Made by a program: the position numbers and the translations under genes. Positions 24,908-34,174 of a stretch of 39,643 nt of DNA are shown in pieces. Below the pieces are notes generated by a model that saw nothing but the letters and a program-made list of their open reading frames with translations, was not told the DNA's origin and did not search any database. The stretch is taken from assembly GCA_934501475.1 (NCBI GenBank), contig CAKSUL010000014.1, positions 1 through 39,643 on the forward strand, written 5' to 3'. Each line of letters opens with the position of its first letter. Within the stretch, counting starts at the first letter, position 1. Origin of the DNA: an uncultured Roseovarius sp. Its GTDB lineage: Bacteria; Pseudomonadota; Alphaproteobacteria; Rhodobacterales; Rhodobacteraceae.

Positions 24908-26104
24908 TCACCGCGTCGCGTCATCGCCCCCCGGCGCGGCAAGATCCCGCTGCGCATAGGCCGCCGCAGCACGCCCGGCCCATTGCCCGGTGGCAAGGCA
25001 GGCGGTGATCAGATAGCCGCCGGTCGGGGCCTCCCAATCCAGCATCTCACCGGCGGCGAATGTGCCGGGGCGCGCGCGCAGCATCAGATCCTTGTCCAGC
25101 GCGTCAAAGCGCAGTCCCCCGGCGACCGAAATCGCCTGATCCATCGCTCGCGGGCCGGAGTGGCGGATCGGCAGCGCCTTGATCAGCGGGGCCAGATCGT
25201 CGGACAGGGGGCGGGCGAACTCCATCAGCAGGGCCTGCTTTTCCGCCGGCCATTTCAGCACCTTGCGCAGGTGGTTGGCGACGCTTGTCTTGCCGCGCGG
25301 GCGCGCAAGGCGCTGGCGCAGCGTGACGATATCCAGATCCGGCATCAGATCAATGCGCAGCTCGGCCCCGTCGCGCATCGCGCCCGCCACCGTATAGACG
25401 CCGCCGCCCTCGATGCCATGACGCGACAGGATGAATTCACCGCGTGACCTGAGATGGCCGGCGCGCAGTTCCACGCCCTTGATCGCCTGCCCGAAATGGC
25501 GCTGCATCGGGGCTGACCACTCAACCACGAACCCCATATTCGCCGGTTGAAACGGTGCGGTCAGGCCGGGAAGATGCGCGGCCCATGCCCCGTCCGAGCC
25601 AAGGCGCGCCCAACTGGCACCGCCGCAGGCCAGAACGCAGACATCCGGCGTCAGCCGCTGCGCCCCGGCAGGTGTGTCGAACCGCAGCGCATCGCCATCC
25701 CATCCCTGCCATTGCCAGCGCGTGCGCAACACGACCCCCATCCCCGCCAGCCGCGCCAACCATGCGCGCAACAGCGGCGACGCCTTCATCGCCACCGGAA
25801 AGACCCGCCCGGTCGATCCGGTGAACAGCGCCTGGTCCAGCCCGCCGGCCCAGTCGCGCACCTGATCGGGGCCGAACGCCGCCAGCATCGGGCGCAGATG
25901 CGCACCCGCCGCGCCATAGGCGGCAAGGAAGGTGTCGTCCGGCTCGGCCTTGGTCAGGTTCAGCCCGGATTTTCCCGCCATCAGGAACTTGCGCGCGGGC
26001 GAGGGGCGGGACTCGATCACCGTCACCGCGCAACCGGCGCGCGCCAGGGTCTCGGCCGCCATCAGGCCGGCAGGCCCCGCGCCGATGACGACTGCGCTGC
26101 TCAT
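24908..26104 (-). CDS. TIGR03862-type flavoprotein (HI0933/BaiN-like oxidoreductase)
   Basis: A 398-residue FAD protein. The N-terminal dinucleotide-binding motif is VIGAGPAGLMAAETLARAG, followed by the family signature RKFLMAGKSGLNLTK. A C-terminal FAD-contact region ends GTFAAGEMLDWEAPTGGYLI. These are features of the HI0933/YhiN flavoproteins, and the variant with GLNLTK and this length matches TIGR03862. The substrate is unknown. Its ATG overlaps the stop of the mechanosensitive channel gene by 4 bases, so translation is probably coupled. Confidence 0.9.
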   Translation of the reverse strand: MSSAVVIGAGPAGLMAAETLARAGCAVTVIESRPSPARKFLMAGKSGLNLTKAEPDDTFLAAYGAAGAHLRPMLAAFGPDQVRDWAGGLDQALFTGSTGRVFPVAMKASPLLRAWLARLAGMGVVLRTRWQWQGWDGDALRFDTPAGAQRLTPDVCVLACGGASWARLGSDGAWAAHLPGLTAPFQPANMGFVVEWSAPMQRHFGQAIKGVELRAGHLRSRGEFILSRHGIEGGGVYTVAGAMRDGAELRIDLMPDLDIVTLRQRLARPRGKTSVANHLRKVLKWPAEKQALLMEFARPLSDDLAPLIKALPIRHSGPRAMDQAISVAGGLRFDALDKDLMLRARPGTFAAGEMLDWEAPTGGYLITACLATGQWAGRAAAAYAQRDLAAPGGDDATR

Positions 26105-27429
26105 GTCTCGGGCGCGCCCGGCGCGGGCAGGCCCTTGTGATGCACGACCCGCTGGGGATAGGGGATTTCGATGTCATGCGCCTTGAGCGCGTTCCAGATC
26201 AGGAACAGCACGTCGGAGGTGTATTTGTTGCGCCCGTCATCAATCCCGCTCACCCAGAATTCCAGCGCGAATTCGACGCCGCTGTCGCCGAAGGCGCGCA
26301 ATTCGCAATCGGGTGGATAGGGTTTCGAGACGATCCCGGGATGGGTGGCGACGGCGGCCTCGACAATGGCGGGCACCTTGTTGATGTCCACGTCATAGCT
26401 GACCGAGAACGGCGCCTCATAGCGGTTGGCGCTGCCCTGATCGGAATAGTTGATGACGCGGGTGGTGATGAAATCCTCATTGGGCACCACGATCCAGCGG
26501 CCATCGAAGGTCTCGAGGATCATGGCGCGCGCCGTGGTCTTGACGATCACGCCCGCCTCGCCGCCGTCCAGTTGGACATAATCGCCGACCGTGGCCTGCC
26601 CCTCGATCAGCAGGATCACCCCCGAGATGAAATTCGACGCGATCTTTTGCAGCCCGAATCCCAGCCCGACACCAATCGCACCGCCCAGCACCGCAAGGCT
26701 GGTCAGGGAAATCCCCATCACGTTCATCAGCACAAGGAAGGCCGCGCCGAAAATCGCGATCTCGGCGGCCTTGGCGGCCAGTTGGCGGGTGGCGGGGCGC
26801 ATGTCCTGCTGTTTGCTGAGATAGCTGGCGGATTGATCGTTCGACCAGCGCCCGATCCAGAAGATCACGCCGGTGACGGCGACCCCCTGAAGCAGCCATA
26901 ACAGATCAAACGACATGTTCCCCAGCGGCACGACCGTTTCGCGCAGCTTTGCGGTGATCGGTGTCAACAGCCCGAGGATATGCAGCGCCGCCACCGGCAG
27001 CAGGACATATTTGCCCAGCAGCCGCAGAAACGGGTCCGTCAGGACACGGTTGACCAGGATATAGGCGGCCAGAAACAGGAACACCCGCTTGCCGAACGCA
27101 AGCACCGCGCCCGAGCCAAAGACCGAACGCGTCACGCTTTCACCGATCCCGGTCAGCCCCCAGGCCAGAAGCGGCACCAGCAGCGGCACAAGGAGCAGGA
27201 CAAACCGGCGCGCCCGCGCGATCACATGGGTCTGCCCCTCGGGCGGGCTGAGCAGGCGTTGCAGCATCGGCCTGATGCGCCGCCCCAGCAGCACCGCCAG
27301 CAGATAGGCGGCGATGAGAATGGCAAATTGCGACCAGGCCGCCGGGCTGAGCAGCCAGCTTTCGGCCAGCTCCCAGCCCCGGAGCACATAGTCCATCGCC
27401 TGTTTGAGGAATTCAGGTTGACCGTCCAT
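26101..27429 (-). CDS. MscS-family mechanosensitive ion channel
   Basis: A 442-residue inner-membrane channel. Several hydrophobic segments occupy the first 230 residues. The pore-lining helix and beta domain follow: VLGGAIGVGLGFGLQKIASN, then ISGVILLIEGQATVGDYVQL and GVIVKTTARAMILETFDGR with VVPNEDF. The C-terminal cytoplasmic part is normal. It is larger than E. coli MscS (286 residues) because of extra N-terminal membrane segments. Its stop overlaps the flavoprotein start. It probably releases solutes on osmotic downshock, judging by the family. Confidence 0.93.
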   Translation of the reverse strand: MDGQPEFLKQAMDYVLRGWELAESWLLSPAAWSQFAILIAAYLLAVLLGRRIRPMLQRLLSPPEGQTHVIARARRFVLLLVPLLVPLLAWGLTGIGESVTRSVFGSGAVLAFGKRVFLFLAAYILVNRVLTDPFLRLLGKYVLLPVAALHILGLLTPITAKLRETVVPLGNMSFDLLWLLQGVAVTGVIFWIGRWSNDQSASYLSKQQDMRPATRQLAAKAAEIAIFGAAFLVLMNVMGISLTSLAVLGGAIGVGLGFGLQKIASNFISGVILLIEGQATVGDYVQLDGGEAGVIVKTTARAMILETFDGRWIVVPNEDFITTRVINYSDQGSANRYEAPFSVSYDVDINKVPAIVEAAVATHPGIVSKPYPPDCELRAFGDSGVEFALEFWVSGIDDGRNKYTSDVLFLIWNALKAHDIEIPYPQRVVHHKGLPAPGAPET

Positions 27430-27430
27430 C

Positions 27431-27538
27431 GCATACCCCTTGCCTGACGCGCGCGCGCCTCATCCTCTTGCCCGCTGCCGCGCGCGGGATCAAGTCCGGG
27501 ATCAAGGCCGCGATCACGCCGCGGGCAAGGGGATATGC
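27431..27538. repeat. Nested inverted and direct repeats between hemE and the MscS gene
   Basis: An outer imperfect inverted repeat pairs gcataccccttgcc (27431-27444) with ggcaaggggatatgc (27524-27538), with one extra base in one arm. An inner perfect arm pair is cttgcccgc (27468-27476) and gcgggcaag (27521-27529). Inside is a 10-base direct repeat, cgggatcaag, at 27485 and 27497. It could fold into a large structure in the transcript between the two minus-strand genes. Confidence 0.6.
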
Positions 27539-27569
27539 ACGCCTTGCGCGGGTCGTGCGCCGGGGGTGG

Positions 27570-28604
27570 CTAGCTGCTGCGCACGGTGTCGATCATCAGT
27601 TGCACATTGTCGGGGTCCGCATCCGGCGTGATGCCATGGCCCAGGTTGAAGATATGCGGCCCGCCGCGGAAGGTCTCGACGATGTGGCGGGTTTCGCTGA
27701 CCAGCGCGTCGCCCCCGGTGACCATATGCGACGAGGCGAGATTGCCCTGCACGCAGCCGTCCTTTTGAACATGCTCGACCGCCCATTGCGGGCTGACGGA
27801 ATTGTCCAGCGCAACACAGTCGGCACCGGTTGCCGGCCCAAAGCCGATGTATTTGTCGCCTGCCTGGCGGGGAAAGGCGATGACGGGAATGCCGGGATGG
27901 CGCTTCTTCAGCGCGGTGATGATGGTTTTGGTCGGGGTCAGCGCGTAACGGTCAAACGCATCGCCCTTCAGCGATCCCGCCCAGCTGTCGAACAGTTTGA
28001 TCACCTCGGCCCCGGCATCGATCTGCGCCGAGAGATATTCGATCGTTGAGTCGGTCAGCCGCTCGATCAGGGCGTCGAACACGGCGCGGTTCTCCTGCAT
28101 CAGCGCATGGGCGGGGCCCTGATCGGGCGTGCCGCGCCCGGCGATCATATAGGTGGCCACGGTCCAGGGCGCGCCGGCGAATCCGATCAGCGTCGTCTCG
28201 CGCGGCAGCGCCGAGGTGAGGTTGCGCACCGTCTGATAGATCGGAGCAAGGGTTTCGTGGATGTCGGCGGTGGGCCTCAGCGCATTCACCTCCGCCGCGC
28301 TGGTGATGGTGGAAAGACGCGGGCCCTCGCCGGTGACAAACCACAGATCCGCCCCCAACGCCTGAGGCAGCAGCAGGATATCGGCAAACAGAATCGCCGC
28401 ATCAAACCCGAACCGGCGGATCGGCTGCAAGGTGACCTCGGTCGCCAGGTCGCTGTTATAACACAGGGAAAGGAAATCGCCGGCCTCCCCTCGCGTCGCG
28501 CGATACTCGGGCAGATAGCGCCCCGCCTGCCGCATCATCCAGATCGGCGGTGTCGCCTGCGTCTCGCCCGCCAATGCGCGCAATATCGTCTTTTTCTCGG
28601 CCAT
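27570..28604 (-). CDS. hemE: Uroporphyrinogen decarboxylase
   Basis: This cytoplasmic heme pathway enzyme decarboxylates the four acetate side chains of uroporphyrinogen III. The 344-residue protein has the N-terminal signature [16 protein letters not shown]. The catalytic aspartate is in [12 protein letters not shown], the second signature is [14 protein letters not shown], and the C-terminus has [16 protein letters not shown]. The ATG at 28604 has a strong ribosome binding site (GGAGG about 8 bases upstream). It is divergent from hemC across about 115 bases, so both heme genes may share control. I saw no FnrL or PpsR-like palindrome there. Confidence 0.97.
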   Translation of the reverse strand: MAEKKTILRALAGETQATPPIWMMRQAGRYLPEYRATRGEAGDFLSLCYNSDLATEVTLQPIRRFGFDAAILFADILLLPQALGADLWFVTGEGPRLSTITSAAEVNALRPTADIHETLAPIYQTVRNLTSALPRETTLIGFAGAPWTVATYMIAGRGTPDQGPAHALMQENRAVFDALIERLTDSTIEYLSAQIDAGAEVIKLFDSWAGSLKGDAFDRYALTPTKTIITALKKRHPGIPVIAFPRQAGDKYIGFGPATGADCVALDNSVSPQWAVEHVQKDGCVQGNLASSHMVTGGDALVSETRHIVETFRGGPHIFNLGHGITPDADPDNVQLMIDTVRSS

Positions 28605-28719
28605 GTCCGGTCCTCCTGCATGGGGGAATGCCCCTTTTGGGAGGGTCGTCACCCCGCAGGCGTCGGATGTCAAGCATCGCCTGCTTGCGTGATGCGCCCG
28701 GGCGCACTAAACCACCGCC

Positions 28720-29664
28720 ATGAAACTCGATTTGCCCTCCCCGAACTGCCCGATGAAACTGGGCACGCGCGGCTCGCCGCTTGCCCTGGCGCAAGCCCAC
28801 GAGACCCGCACCCGCCTCAGTGCCGCGTTCGATCTGCCGCATGAGGCGTTCGAAGTGGTGGTGATCAAGACCACCGGCGACAAGATCATCGACCGCCCGC
28901 TGAAAGATATCGGCGGCAAGGGACTGTTCACCCGCGAAATCGAACAGGCCCTGCTGAGCGGCGGTATCGACATCGCCATCCACTCGATGAAGGACATGCC
29001 CGTGCTGCAGCCGGGCGGGTTGCTGCTGGATACCTATCTGCCGCGCGAGGACGTGCGTGACGCGCTTGTCGCGCCCGAGGTGCAGGCGCTGGCCGATCTG
29101 CCCGCCGGGGCCAGGGTGGGCACCTCGTCGCTGCGGCGCAGGGCGCAGGTGCTGGTTGCCTATCCGCATCTCGAAGTGGTCGAGTTTCGCGGCAATGTGC
29201 AGACCCGGCTGAAAAAGCTGGATGACGGCGTCGCCGCCTGCACCTTCCTGGCGGTGGCCGGGCTGAACCGGCTGGGGCGCGCGGACGTGATCACCGCCGC
29301 CATCGCCCCGGAAATCATGCTTCCCGCCGTGGCGCAGGGCGCCATCGGGATCGAGCGGCGCGCGGATGACCACCGCGCCGCCGAGATGCTGGCGGCCATT
29401 CATCATGTCCCGACGGGACAGAGACTGGCTGCCGAACGCGCCTTCCTGACCGAATTGGACGGATCCTGCCAGACGCCGATCGCGGGGCTGGCCGAACTGG
29501 ACGGCACCACCTTGCGCCTGCGCGGCGAAGTGCTGCGCCCGGATGGATCCGAATCCCATAGCGATGATCGCAGCGCCCCGATAGAAGATGGCGTCGAACT
29601 GGGCCGGGAAATGGCGCGCGACCTGTTGCAACGTGCCGGCCCCGGGTTCTTCGACTGGTTCTGA
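28720..29664 (+). CDS. hemC: Porphobilinogen deaminase (hydroxymethylbilane synthase)
   Basis: This cytoplasmic enzyme polymerises four porphobilinogens to hydroxymethylbilane. The 314-residue protein shows MKLGTRGSPLALAQA, the catalytic aspartate context KTTGDKI, the basic cluster GTSSLRRRAQ and the dipyrromethane-cofactor cysteine in LDGSCQTP. The first ATG at 28720 was used; an in-frame ATG at 28753 (MKLGTRGSP) could be the true start because it abuts the conserved region. It is divergent from hemE. A composite terminator follows it. Confidence 0.97.
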   Translation: MKLDLPSPNCPMKLGTRGSPLALAQAHETRTRLSAAFDLPHEAFEVVVIKTTGDKIIDRPLKDIGGKGLFTREIEQALLSGGIDIAIHSMKDMPVLQPGGLLLDTYLPREDVRDALVAPEVQALADLPAGARVGTSSLRRRAQVLVAYPHLEVVEFRGNVQTRLKKLDDGVAACTFLAVAGLNRLGRADVITAAIAPEIMLPAVAQGAIGIERRADDHRAAEMLAAIHHVPTGQRLAAERAFLTELDGSCQTPIAGLAELDGTTLRLRGEVLRPDGSESHSDDRSAPIEDGVELGREMARDLLQRAGPGFFDWF

Positions 29665-29714
29665 ACCCGCGCGCGCCCGATGACCACCTGCGCCTGCCGA
29701 CCCCGCAGGATCTC

Positions 29715-29772
29715 GAGTATTTTGACAAAGAAGAAAGCGGGCCGCGTGCCCTTCATTTTTCTTTAAATACTC
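29715..29772. terminator. Composite terminator built from two opposed motif arms (copy 3 of the dispersed motif)
   Basis: GAGTATTT (29715-29722) pairs with AAATACTC (29765-29772). Inside, GGGC (29739-29742) pairs with GCCC (29748-29751), with a T-rich tail (29756-29763). The left arm with AAAGAAGAAAGC resembles the dispersed motif. It lies between convergent hemC and the dehydrogenase gene and is likely bidirectional. Confidence 0.65.
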
Positions 29773-29784
29773 AAGAATCCGACA

Positions 29785-31200
29785 TCAGCCATCTGGCAAC
29801 ATCTTGCCCGGATTGAGGATGCCATTTGGATCAAGTGCCGCTTTGATGGCCCGCATCGCCGCAAGGGCGGCGGGGTCCTTGTAGCGGGCCATCGAGGCGC
29901 GTTTGCTGGTGCCGATGCCGTGCTCTGCGGAAAAGCTGCCGCCCAGGTCCAGGGCGGCGTCCTCGACGCCTTGATAGATCGCGGCGTGGATGGCCGGGTC
30001 GTCGGTGCCGGGCCAGCAGGAAAAATGCAGGTTTCCATCCCCCAGATGGGCCACCGAAACCGGGCGGGCGTCGGGGGCGAGCCGTGCCAGAAGGGTGTCG
30101 ATGCGCGTCAGCAGGTCCTGCATCCGATCGACCGGCACGGCGACGTCGTTTTCGATGATGTCGGGGCGCAGGAGCGAGACTTCGGCCGAGGCTTCGCGCC
30201 GGGCCCACATTTCGCGGCGCTGTGCTTCGGTCTGCGCGATCACGGCGTCAAGGACGACGCCGTCCTCGAACAACTGGCCCAGCAGCGTTTCCAGATGCGC
30301 GCTGACCGGTGTCTGCCCGTCCGGGCCGGGGGTTGCATCGCGTGGTATCACCGCCCCGATCTCGACCAGGATATTGATCTCGTGTGGGTGCTCGAAAGGG
30401 GCGCGTGCATTCGGGAAACGCTCCATCTGCGCCGCGATATAGGAACCGGGCATGTATTCGAACGCCTCGACCGCGCCGCCGGTTTCGCTCTGGAGGCGGT
30501 TGAGCAGGGACAGCGCCTGATCGAGCGAGCGCACGGCAATCATCGCCGTGGCATAGGCCAATGGTTTGGGAAAGAGCTTGAGCACCGCAGCGGTGATCAC
30601 GCCCAATGTGCCCTCGGCCCCGATCATCAGGTGGCGCAGGTCATAGCCTGAATTGTCCTTGTGCAACTGGCGCATGAGGTTCACCACCTCGCCATTGGCC
30701 AGCACCACCTCGATCCCGAGGCACAGATCGCGGGTATTGCCATAGCGCAGCACGTTCGAGCCGCCCGCATTGGTGGACAGCGCCCCGCCGATCATCGCGC
30801 TGCCGCGCGCGCCAAAGAACAGCGGAAAGATCAGGTCATGCTCCTCCGCGGCGGCGTGGATATTGGCCAGCACCGCGCCCGCCTCGACGATGGCGACGCG
30901 CGCGGCGGGGCGGATTTCGCGGATCCTGTTCATGCGTCCCAGCGACAACAGCAGCGCGCCGGGCGCCGCGGTGGCCCCGGTCAGGCCGGTATTGCCCCCG
31001 ATCGGCACCACCGGGGTTGCGGTGTCATTGGCCAGCTTCAGTATCGCCGAGACCTGTTGCGTATCGGCCGGGCGCAGCACCGCCAGCGGCATCCCCTGAT
31101 CCACACCGGCCCAGTCGCGCGCCCAGGGCGCGGTATCGTCCCCGGTCAGCACATGGGCATCGCCCAGAATTTCGCGCAGTCGCTCAAGCAGAGAGCGCAT
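29785..31200 (-). CDS. FAD-linked 2-hydroxyacid dehydrogenase (GlcD/D2HGDH-like)
   Basis: A 471-residue flavoenzyme of the vanillyl-alcohol oxidase superfamily that oxidises a D-2-hydroxyacid such as D-lactate, glycolate or D-2-hydroxyglutarate. The PCMH-type FAD domain (about 1-220) shows VVPIGGNTGLTGATAAPGA, STNAGGSNVLRYGNTRD and GYDLRHLMIGAEGTLGVITA. The C-terminal FAD-oxidase C domain shows SVAHLGDGNLHFS with metal-binding histidines, AEHGIGTSKR and LDPNGILNPGKMLP. The substrate cannot be decided from sequence. The stop of the stand-alone RAM-domain gene lies directly before its ATG, so the two form an operon. Confidence 0.9.
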   Translation of the reverse strand: MRSLLERLREILGDAHVLTGDDTAPWARDWAGVDQGMPLAVLRPADTQQVSAILKLANDTATPVVPIGGNTGLTGATAAPGALLLSLGRMNRIREIRPAARVAIVEAGAVLANIHAAAEEHDLIFPLFFGARGSAMIGGALSTNAGGSNVLRYGNTRDLCLGIEVVLANGEVVNLMRQLHKDNSGYDLRHLMIGAEGTLGVITAAVLKLFPKPLAYATAMIAVRSLDQALSLLNRLQSETGGAVEAFEYMPGSYIAAQMERFPNARAPFEHPHEINILVEIGAVIPRDATPGPDGQTPVSAHLETLLGQLFEDGVVLDAVIAQTEAQRREMWARREASAEVSLLRPDIIENDVAVPVDRMQDLLTRIDTLLARLAPDARPVSVAHLGDGNLHFSCWPGTDDPAIHAAIYQGVEDAALDLGGSFSAEHGIGTSKRASMARYKDPAALAAMRAIKAALDPNGILNPGKMLPDG

Positions 31201-31437
31201 TCAGAACGCCTTGAAGGTGAGGGTGGTCTCGGTGCGCTCGATCCCGTCGATATGCAGCAGGTTTTCGTTGATGAACTTGCCCACGTCCTCGGTGTCGGGG
31301 ATGTAGAGCTTGAGCAGCAGATCGAACGGGCCCGACGTCGAATACAGCTCGGAGTGGATTTCGCGCAGGGCAATTTCCTCGGCCACCTTGTAGGACGTGC
31401 CGGGCTTGCAGCGGATATTGACGAAAATACAGTGCAT
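31201..31437 (-). CDS. Stand-alone Lrp/AsnC effector-binding (RAM) domain protein
   Basis: A 78-residue protein that is just the C-terminal ligand-binding/oligomerisation domain of Lrp/AsnC regulators, with no DNA-binding part. It begins MHCIFVNIRCKPGTSYKVAE and has TSGPFDLLLKLYIPDTED and IDGIERTETTLTFKAF, the beta-alpha-beta pattern of RAM domains. Such single-domain proteins bind amino acids or related acids and form rings. It sits directly in front of the 2-hydroxyacid dehydrogenase gene with no gap, which suggests a regulatory or substrate-sensing link, as yet inferred. Confidence 0.88.
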   Translation of the reverse strand: MHCIFVNIRCKPGTSYKVAEEIALREIHSELYSTSGPFDLLLKLYIPDTEDVGKFINENLLHIDGIERTETTLTFKAF

Positions 31438-31527
31438 TCTGGGTGATCCCCCCTGTTGAACCTGATCCTACCTAGCTGGAAAGCGCCCCGGATTGAAATG
31501 AAGAATCTCCGTCGCGGGCGCGCCGAT

Positions 31528-31953
31528 CTACCCGGTCATGTGGCGCGCGCGCGCCCCGCGTTCGATGGCGGCGGCATGCAGGCGGTCGATGGCCAGCTCA
31601 TAGCGGATTTCCTCAAGCAGGCGCAGCTCGCTTTCCTGCAGGGTGCCATCGGCGGCGGCCACGTCGCAGGCCAGTGCATAGGCCGTCTCGAACAGCCGCT
31701 CGGGCAGGTTGTCGCGGATGAGGCCGAACAGCGCGTCCAGCCCGTCCTCGACCGTCAACAGATCGAACACGGTCTGTGCCATCACTTGCACGCGGTCCAG
31801 GTCGTATTGCGCAAAGATCGGCAGATTGTTCACCGCGCCCTCGATCTTGACCAGTTCGGCGGTGCGGATGTTCTCATCGGAGGCGGACACCGCGATCATG
31901 ACGGCGACAAGGCAGTCCTGCGGGCTGAGAGGATGCTGTGTCTGGGTGTTCAT
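31528..31953 (-). CDS. TerB-like tellurite resistance family protein
   Basis: A 141-residue, mostly helical acidic protein of the TerB/DjlA-like fold. Its two repeated units show VAVMIAVSASDENIRTAELVKI and ALACDVAAADGTLQESEL, with acidic metal-binding loops (SASDE and AAADG). The ATG at 31953 has AAAGGA about 9 bases upstream. It is divergent from lysS. No other ter genes are near, so tellurite resistance itself is not implied. Confidence 0.87.
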   Translation of the reverse strand: MNTQTQHPLSPQDCLVAVMIAVSASDENIRTAELVKIEGAVNNLPIFAQYDLDRVQVMAQTVFDLLTVEDGLDALFGLIRDNLPERLFETAYALACDVAAADGTLQESELRLLEEIRYELAIDRLHAAAIERGARARHMTG

Positions 31954-32077
31954 GGGGGATGTCCTTTGAATGGCGTGTTGCAGCGCAGAATATTGACTGT
32001 GGCGCCCCCCGGCAATAGGAAGCGTGCTAACCGGGGCGTGACAGATGCGCCCTGCGGCCTTTACCGGAGCATATTCC

Positions 32078-33652
32078 ATGACACATTTGCGTGACGCTGC
32101 CCTGCAATCGAAAGCCTGGCCTTTTGAAGAAGCGCGCCGCGTTCTCAAACGGTATGAGAAGGCGCCGCCCGAAAAGGGCTATGTCCTGTTCGAGACCGGA
32201 TATGGCCCCTCGGGTCTGCCCCATATCGGCACGTTCGGCGAGGTGTCGCGCACCACGATGATCCGGCGGGCGTTCGAGTTGATCAGCGACATCCCGACCC
32301 GGCTGATCTGCTTCTCGGACGATCTGGACGGGATGCGCAAGGTGCCGGGCAACGTGCCCAACCCGGACGCGCTGCGCGAGCATCTGCAATTGCCGCTGAC
32401 CTCGGTGCCGGACCCGTTCGGCACGCATGAGAGTTTCGGACATCACAACAACGCGATGCTGCGCCGGTTCCTCGACACGTTCGGGTTCGAGTATGACTTC
32501 ATCTCGGCCACGGAGTTCTATCGCTCGGGGCAGTTCGACGAGGTGCTTTTGCGCGCCGCGCGCGAGTATGACAAGCTCATGGCCGTGATGCTGAAATCCC
32601 TGCGCGAGGAGCGGCGTCAGACCTATTCGATCTTTCTGCCGATTCATCCCGAGACGGGCCGCGTCCTATATGTGCCGGTGAAGAATGTGGATGCGGACAA
32701 GGGTGAGATCACCTTTGACGATGAGGACGGGCGCGAATGGACGCTGCCGGTGACCGGGGGCAACGTCAAGCTGCAATGGAAGCCGGATTTCGGCGCGCGC
32801 TGGGCGGCGCTGGGCGTGGATTTCGAGATGTATGGCAAGGATCATTCCACCAACACGCCGATCTATGACGGTATCTGCCGCATTCTGGGCGCGCGCCCGC
32901 CCGAGCATTTCATCTATGAACTGTTCCTTGATGAAACCGGGCAGAAGATCTCGAAAACATCGGGCAACGGCGTGTCGATCGACGAATGGCTGACCTATGC
33001 CGCGACGGAATCCCTGTCCTATTTCATGTATCAGAAGCCCAAGACCGCCAAGCGGATGCATTTCGATGTGATCCCCAAGGCCGTGGACGAATATCACCAG
33101 CAATTGCGCGCCTACGCGACGCAGGACGCGACCGCGCAGTTGAACAACCCGGTCTGGCATATCCATGGCGGCGATGTCCCCGAAAGCCGCATGGTGGTGT
33201 CGTTCTCGATGTTGCTCAACCTGGCGGCGGTGGCCAATGCCGAAGCCAAGGATCAGCTTTGGGGGTTCATCCAGCGTTACGCACCCGATGCCGGGCCTGA
33301 CACCCATCCCGATCTGGATGCGGCGGCCGGGTTTGCCGTGCGCTATTACAATGACTTCGTGAAACCGGCCAAGGTTTTCCGCCTGCCCACCGATCCCGAG
33401 CGCGAGGCGCTCGAGGCGTTGCGCGCCGAACTGGCCGCCTATGATGGCCCGCTTGATGACGAGGCGTTGCAATCTGTGGTCTACGCGGTGGGGCGTGATC
33501 GGTTCGATCCGCTGCGCGACTGGTTCAAGGCGCTCTATGAGGTGTTGCTGGGCGCCTCGCAGGGGCCGCGCTTTGGCGGGTTCATCGCGCTTTACGGTGT
33601 CGAGGAAACCATCGCCCTGATTGATGAGGCGCTGGCGGGCAGGCTGGTCTGA
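32078..33652 (+). CDS. lysS: Lysyl-tRNA synthetase, class I
   Basis: This enzyme charges tRNA-Lys. It is the class I (archaeal-type) enzyme, which alphaproteobacteria use in place of the usual bacterial class II form. The 524-residue protein shows the HIGH-like motif PHIGT (residues 48-52), [13 protein letters not shown] and the KMSKS-like KISKTSGNG (290-298), with [16 protein letters not shown] in between. The start at 32078 has CGGAGC upstream; the 11 earlier in-frame codons are unlike the family. It is divergent from the TerB-like gene. Confidence 0.96.
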   Translation: MTHLRDAALQSKAWPFEEARRVLKRYEKAPPEKGYVLFETGYGPSGLPHIGTFGEVSRTTMIRRAFELISDIPTRLICFSDDLDGMRKVPGNVPNPDALREHLQLPLTSVPDPFGTHESFGHHNNAMLRRFLDTFGFEYDFISATEFYRSGQFDEVLLRAAREYDKLMAVMLKSLREERRQTYSIFLPIHPETGRVLYVPVKNVDADKGEITFDDEDGREWTLPVTGGNVKLQWKPDFGARWAALGVDFEMYGKDHSTNTPIYDGICRILGARPPEHFIYELFLDETGQKISKTSGNGVSIDEWLTYAATESLSYFMYQKPKTAKRMHFDVIPKAVDEYHQQLRAYATQDATAQLNNPVWHIHGGDVPESRMVVSFSMLLNLAAVANAEAKDQLWGFIQRYAPDAGPDTHPDLDAAAGFAVRYYNDFVKPAKVFRLPTDPEREALEALRAELAAYDGPLDDEALQSVVYAVGRDRFDPLRDWFKALYEVLLGASQGPRFGGFIALYGVEETIALIDEALAGRLV

Positions 33653-33750
33653 GGCGGCGGTGATCCGCCATCGGCGCGCCGGCCATCCGGTTGCGCCAGA
33701 TCAATGCGCAAGGTAGCGTCGCAAGGCAGGATCGGCAGCGGAGGTAAGCG

Positions 33751-34149
33751 ATGAAATATGTAGCAAGTCTGGGCCTTCTGGCTGCCCTGGTGGCCTGTAG
33801 CACGGTTTCCATGCCCGAAGCGCCCGAGGGGCAGCGCCTTTTTGCCGAAAATTGCGCGCAATGCCATGGCAGCGACGGCACCGGGCAGGGGCCTTGGGCG
33901 GTCGGGATGAAACCCGCCCCGGCGGATCTGACGCGCCTGTCGCGCAACGGTGTCTTTCCCCGCACCGAGGTGCTGTCGATCATCGACGGCTATCACCGCA
34001 CCGGGCCTGATGGGCGGGATATGCCGGAATTCGGCCTTTTGTTACAAGGTGATACCGTTCCCCTGGATACGGGTGACGGGCTGATGACCCCGACGCCGCG
34101 CCCGCTCGCGGCGCTGTTGATATATCTTGAATCGATCCAGAAATCCTGA
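33751..34149 (+). CDS. Lipoprotein c-type cytochrome
   Basis: A 132-residue membrane-anchored cytochrome. An N-terminal lipobox LVAC (Cys16) predicts lipid attachment by Lgt. The single heme site is CAQCH (35-39), and the likely axial methionine is in DMPEFG (Met92). The fold looks like a short class I cytochrome c (SHP or cbb3-CcoP type). GGAGG lies 7 bases before the ATG at 33751. It is 98 bases after lysS. The partner redox enzyme is unknown; no terminal oxidase gene is in the window. Confidence 0.92.
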   Translation: MKYVASLGLLAALVACSTVSMPEAPEGQRLFAENCAQCHGSDGTGQGPWAVGMKPAPADLTRLSRNGVFPRTEVLSIIDGYHRTGPDGRDMPEFGLLLQGDTVPLDTGDGLMTPTPRPLAALLIYLESIQKS

Positions 34150-34174
34150 AGCCGCCCACACCATCGGCACGGCC

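Noticed and set aside
28605..28719. The hemE/hemC divergent region, searched for FnrL (TTGAT-N4-ATCAA) and PpsR (TGT-N12-ACA) palindromes.
   Set aside because: No convincing match to either was seen.
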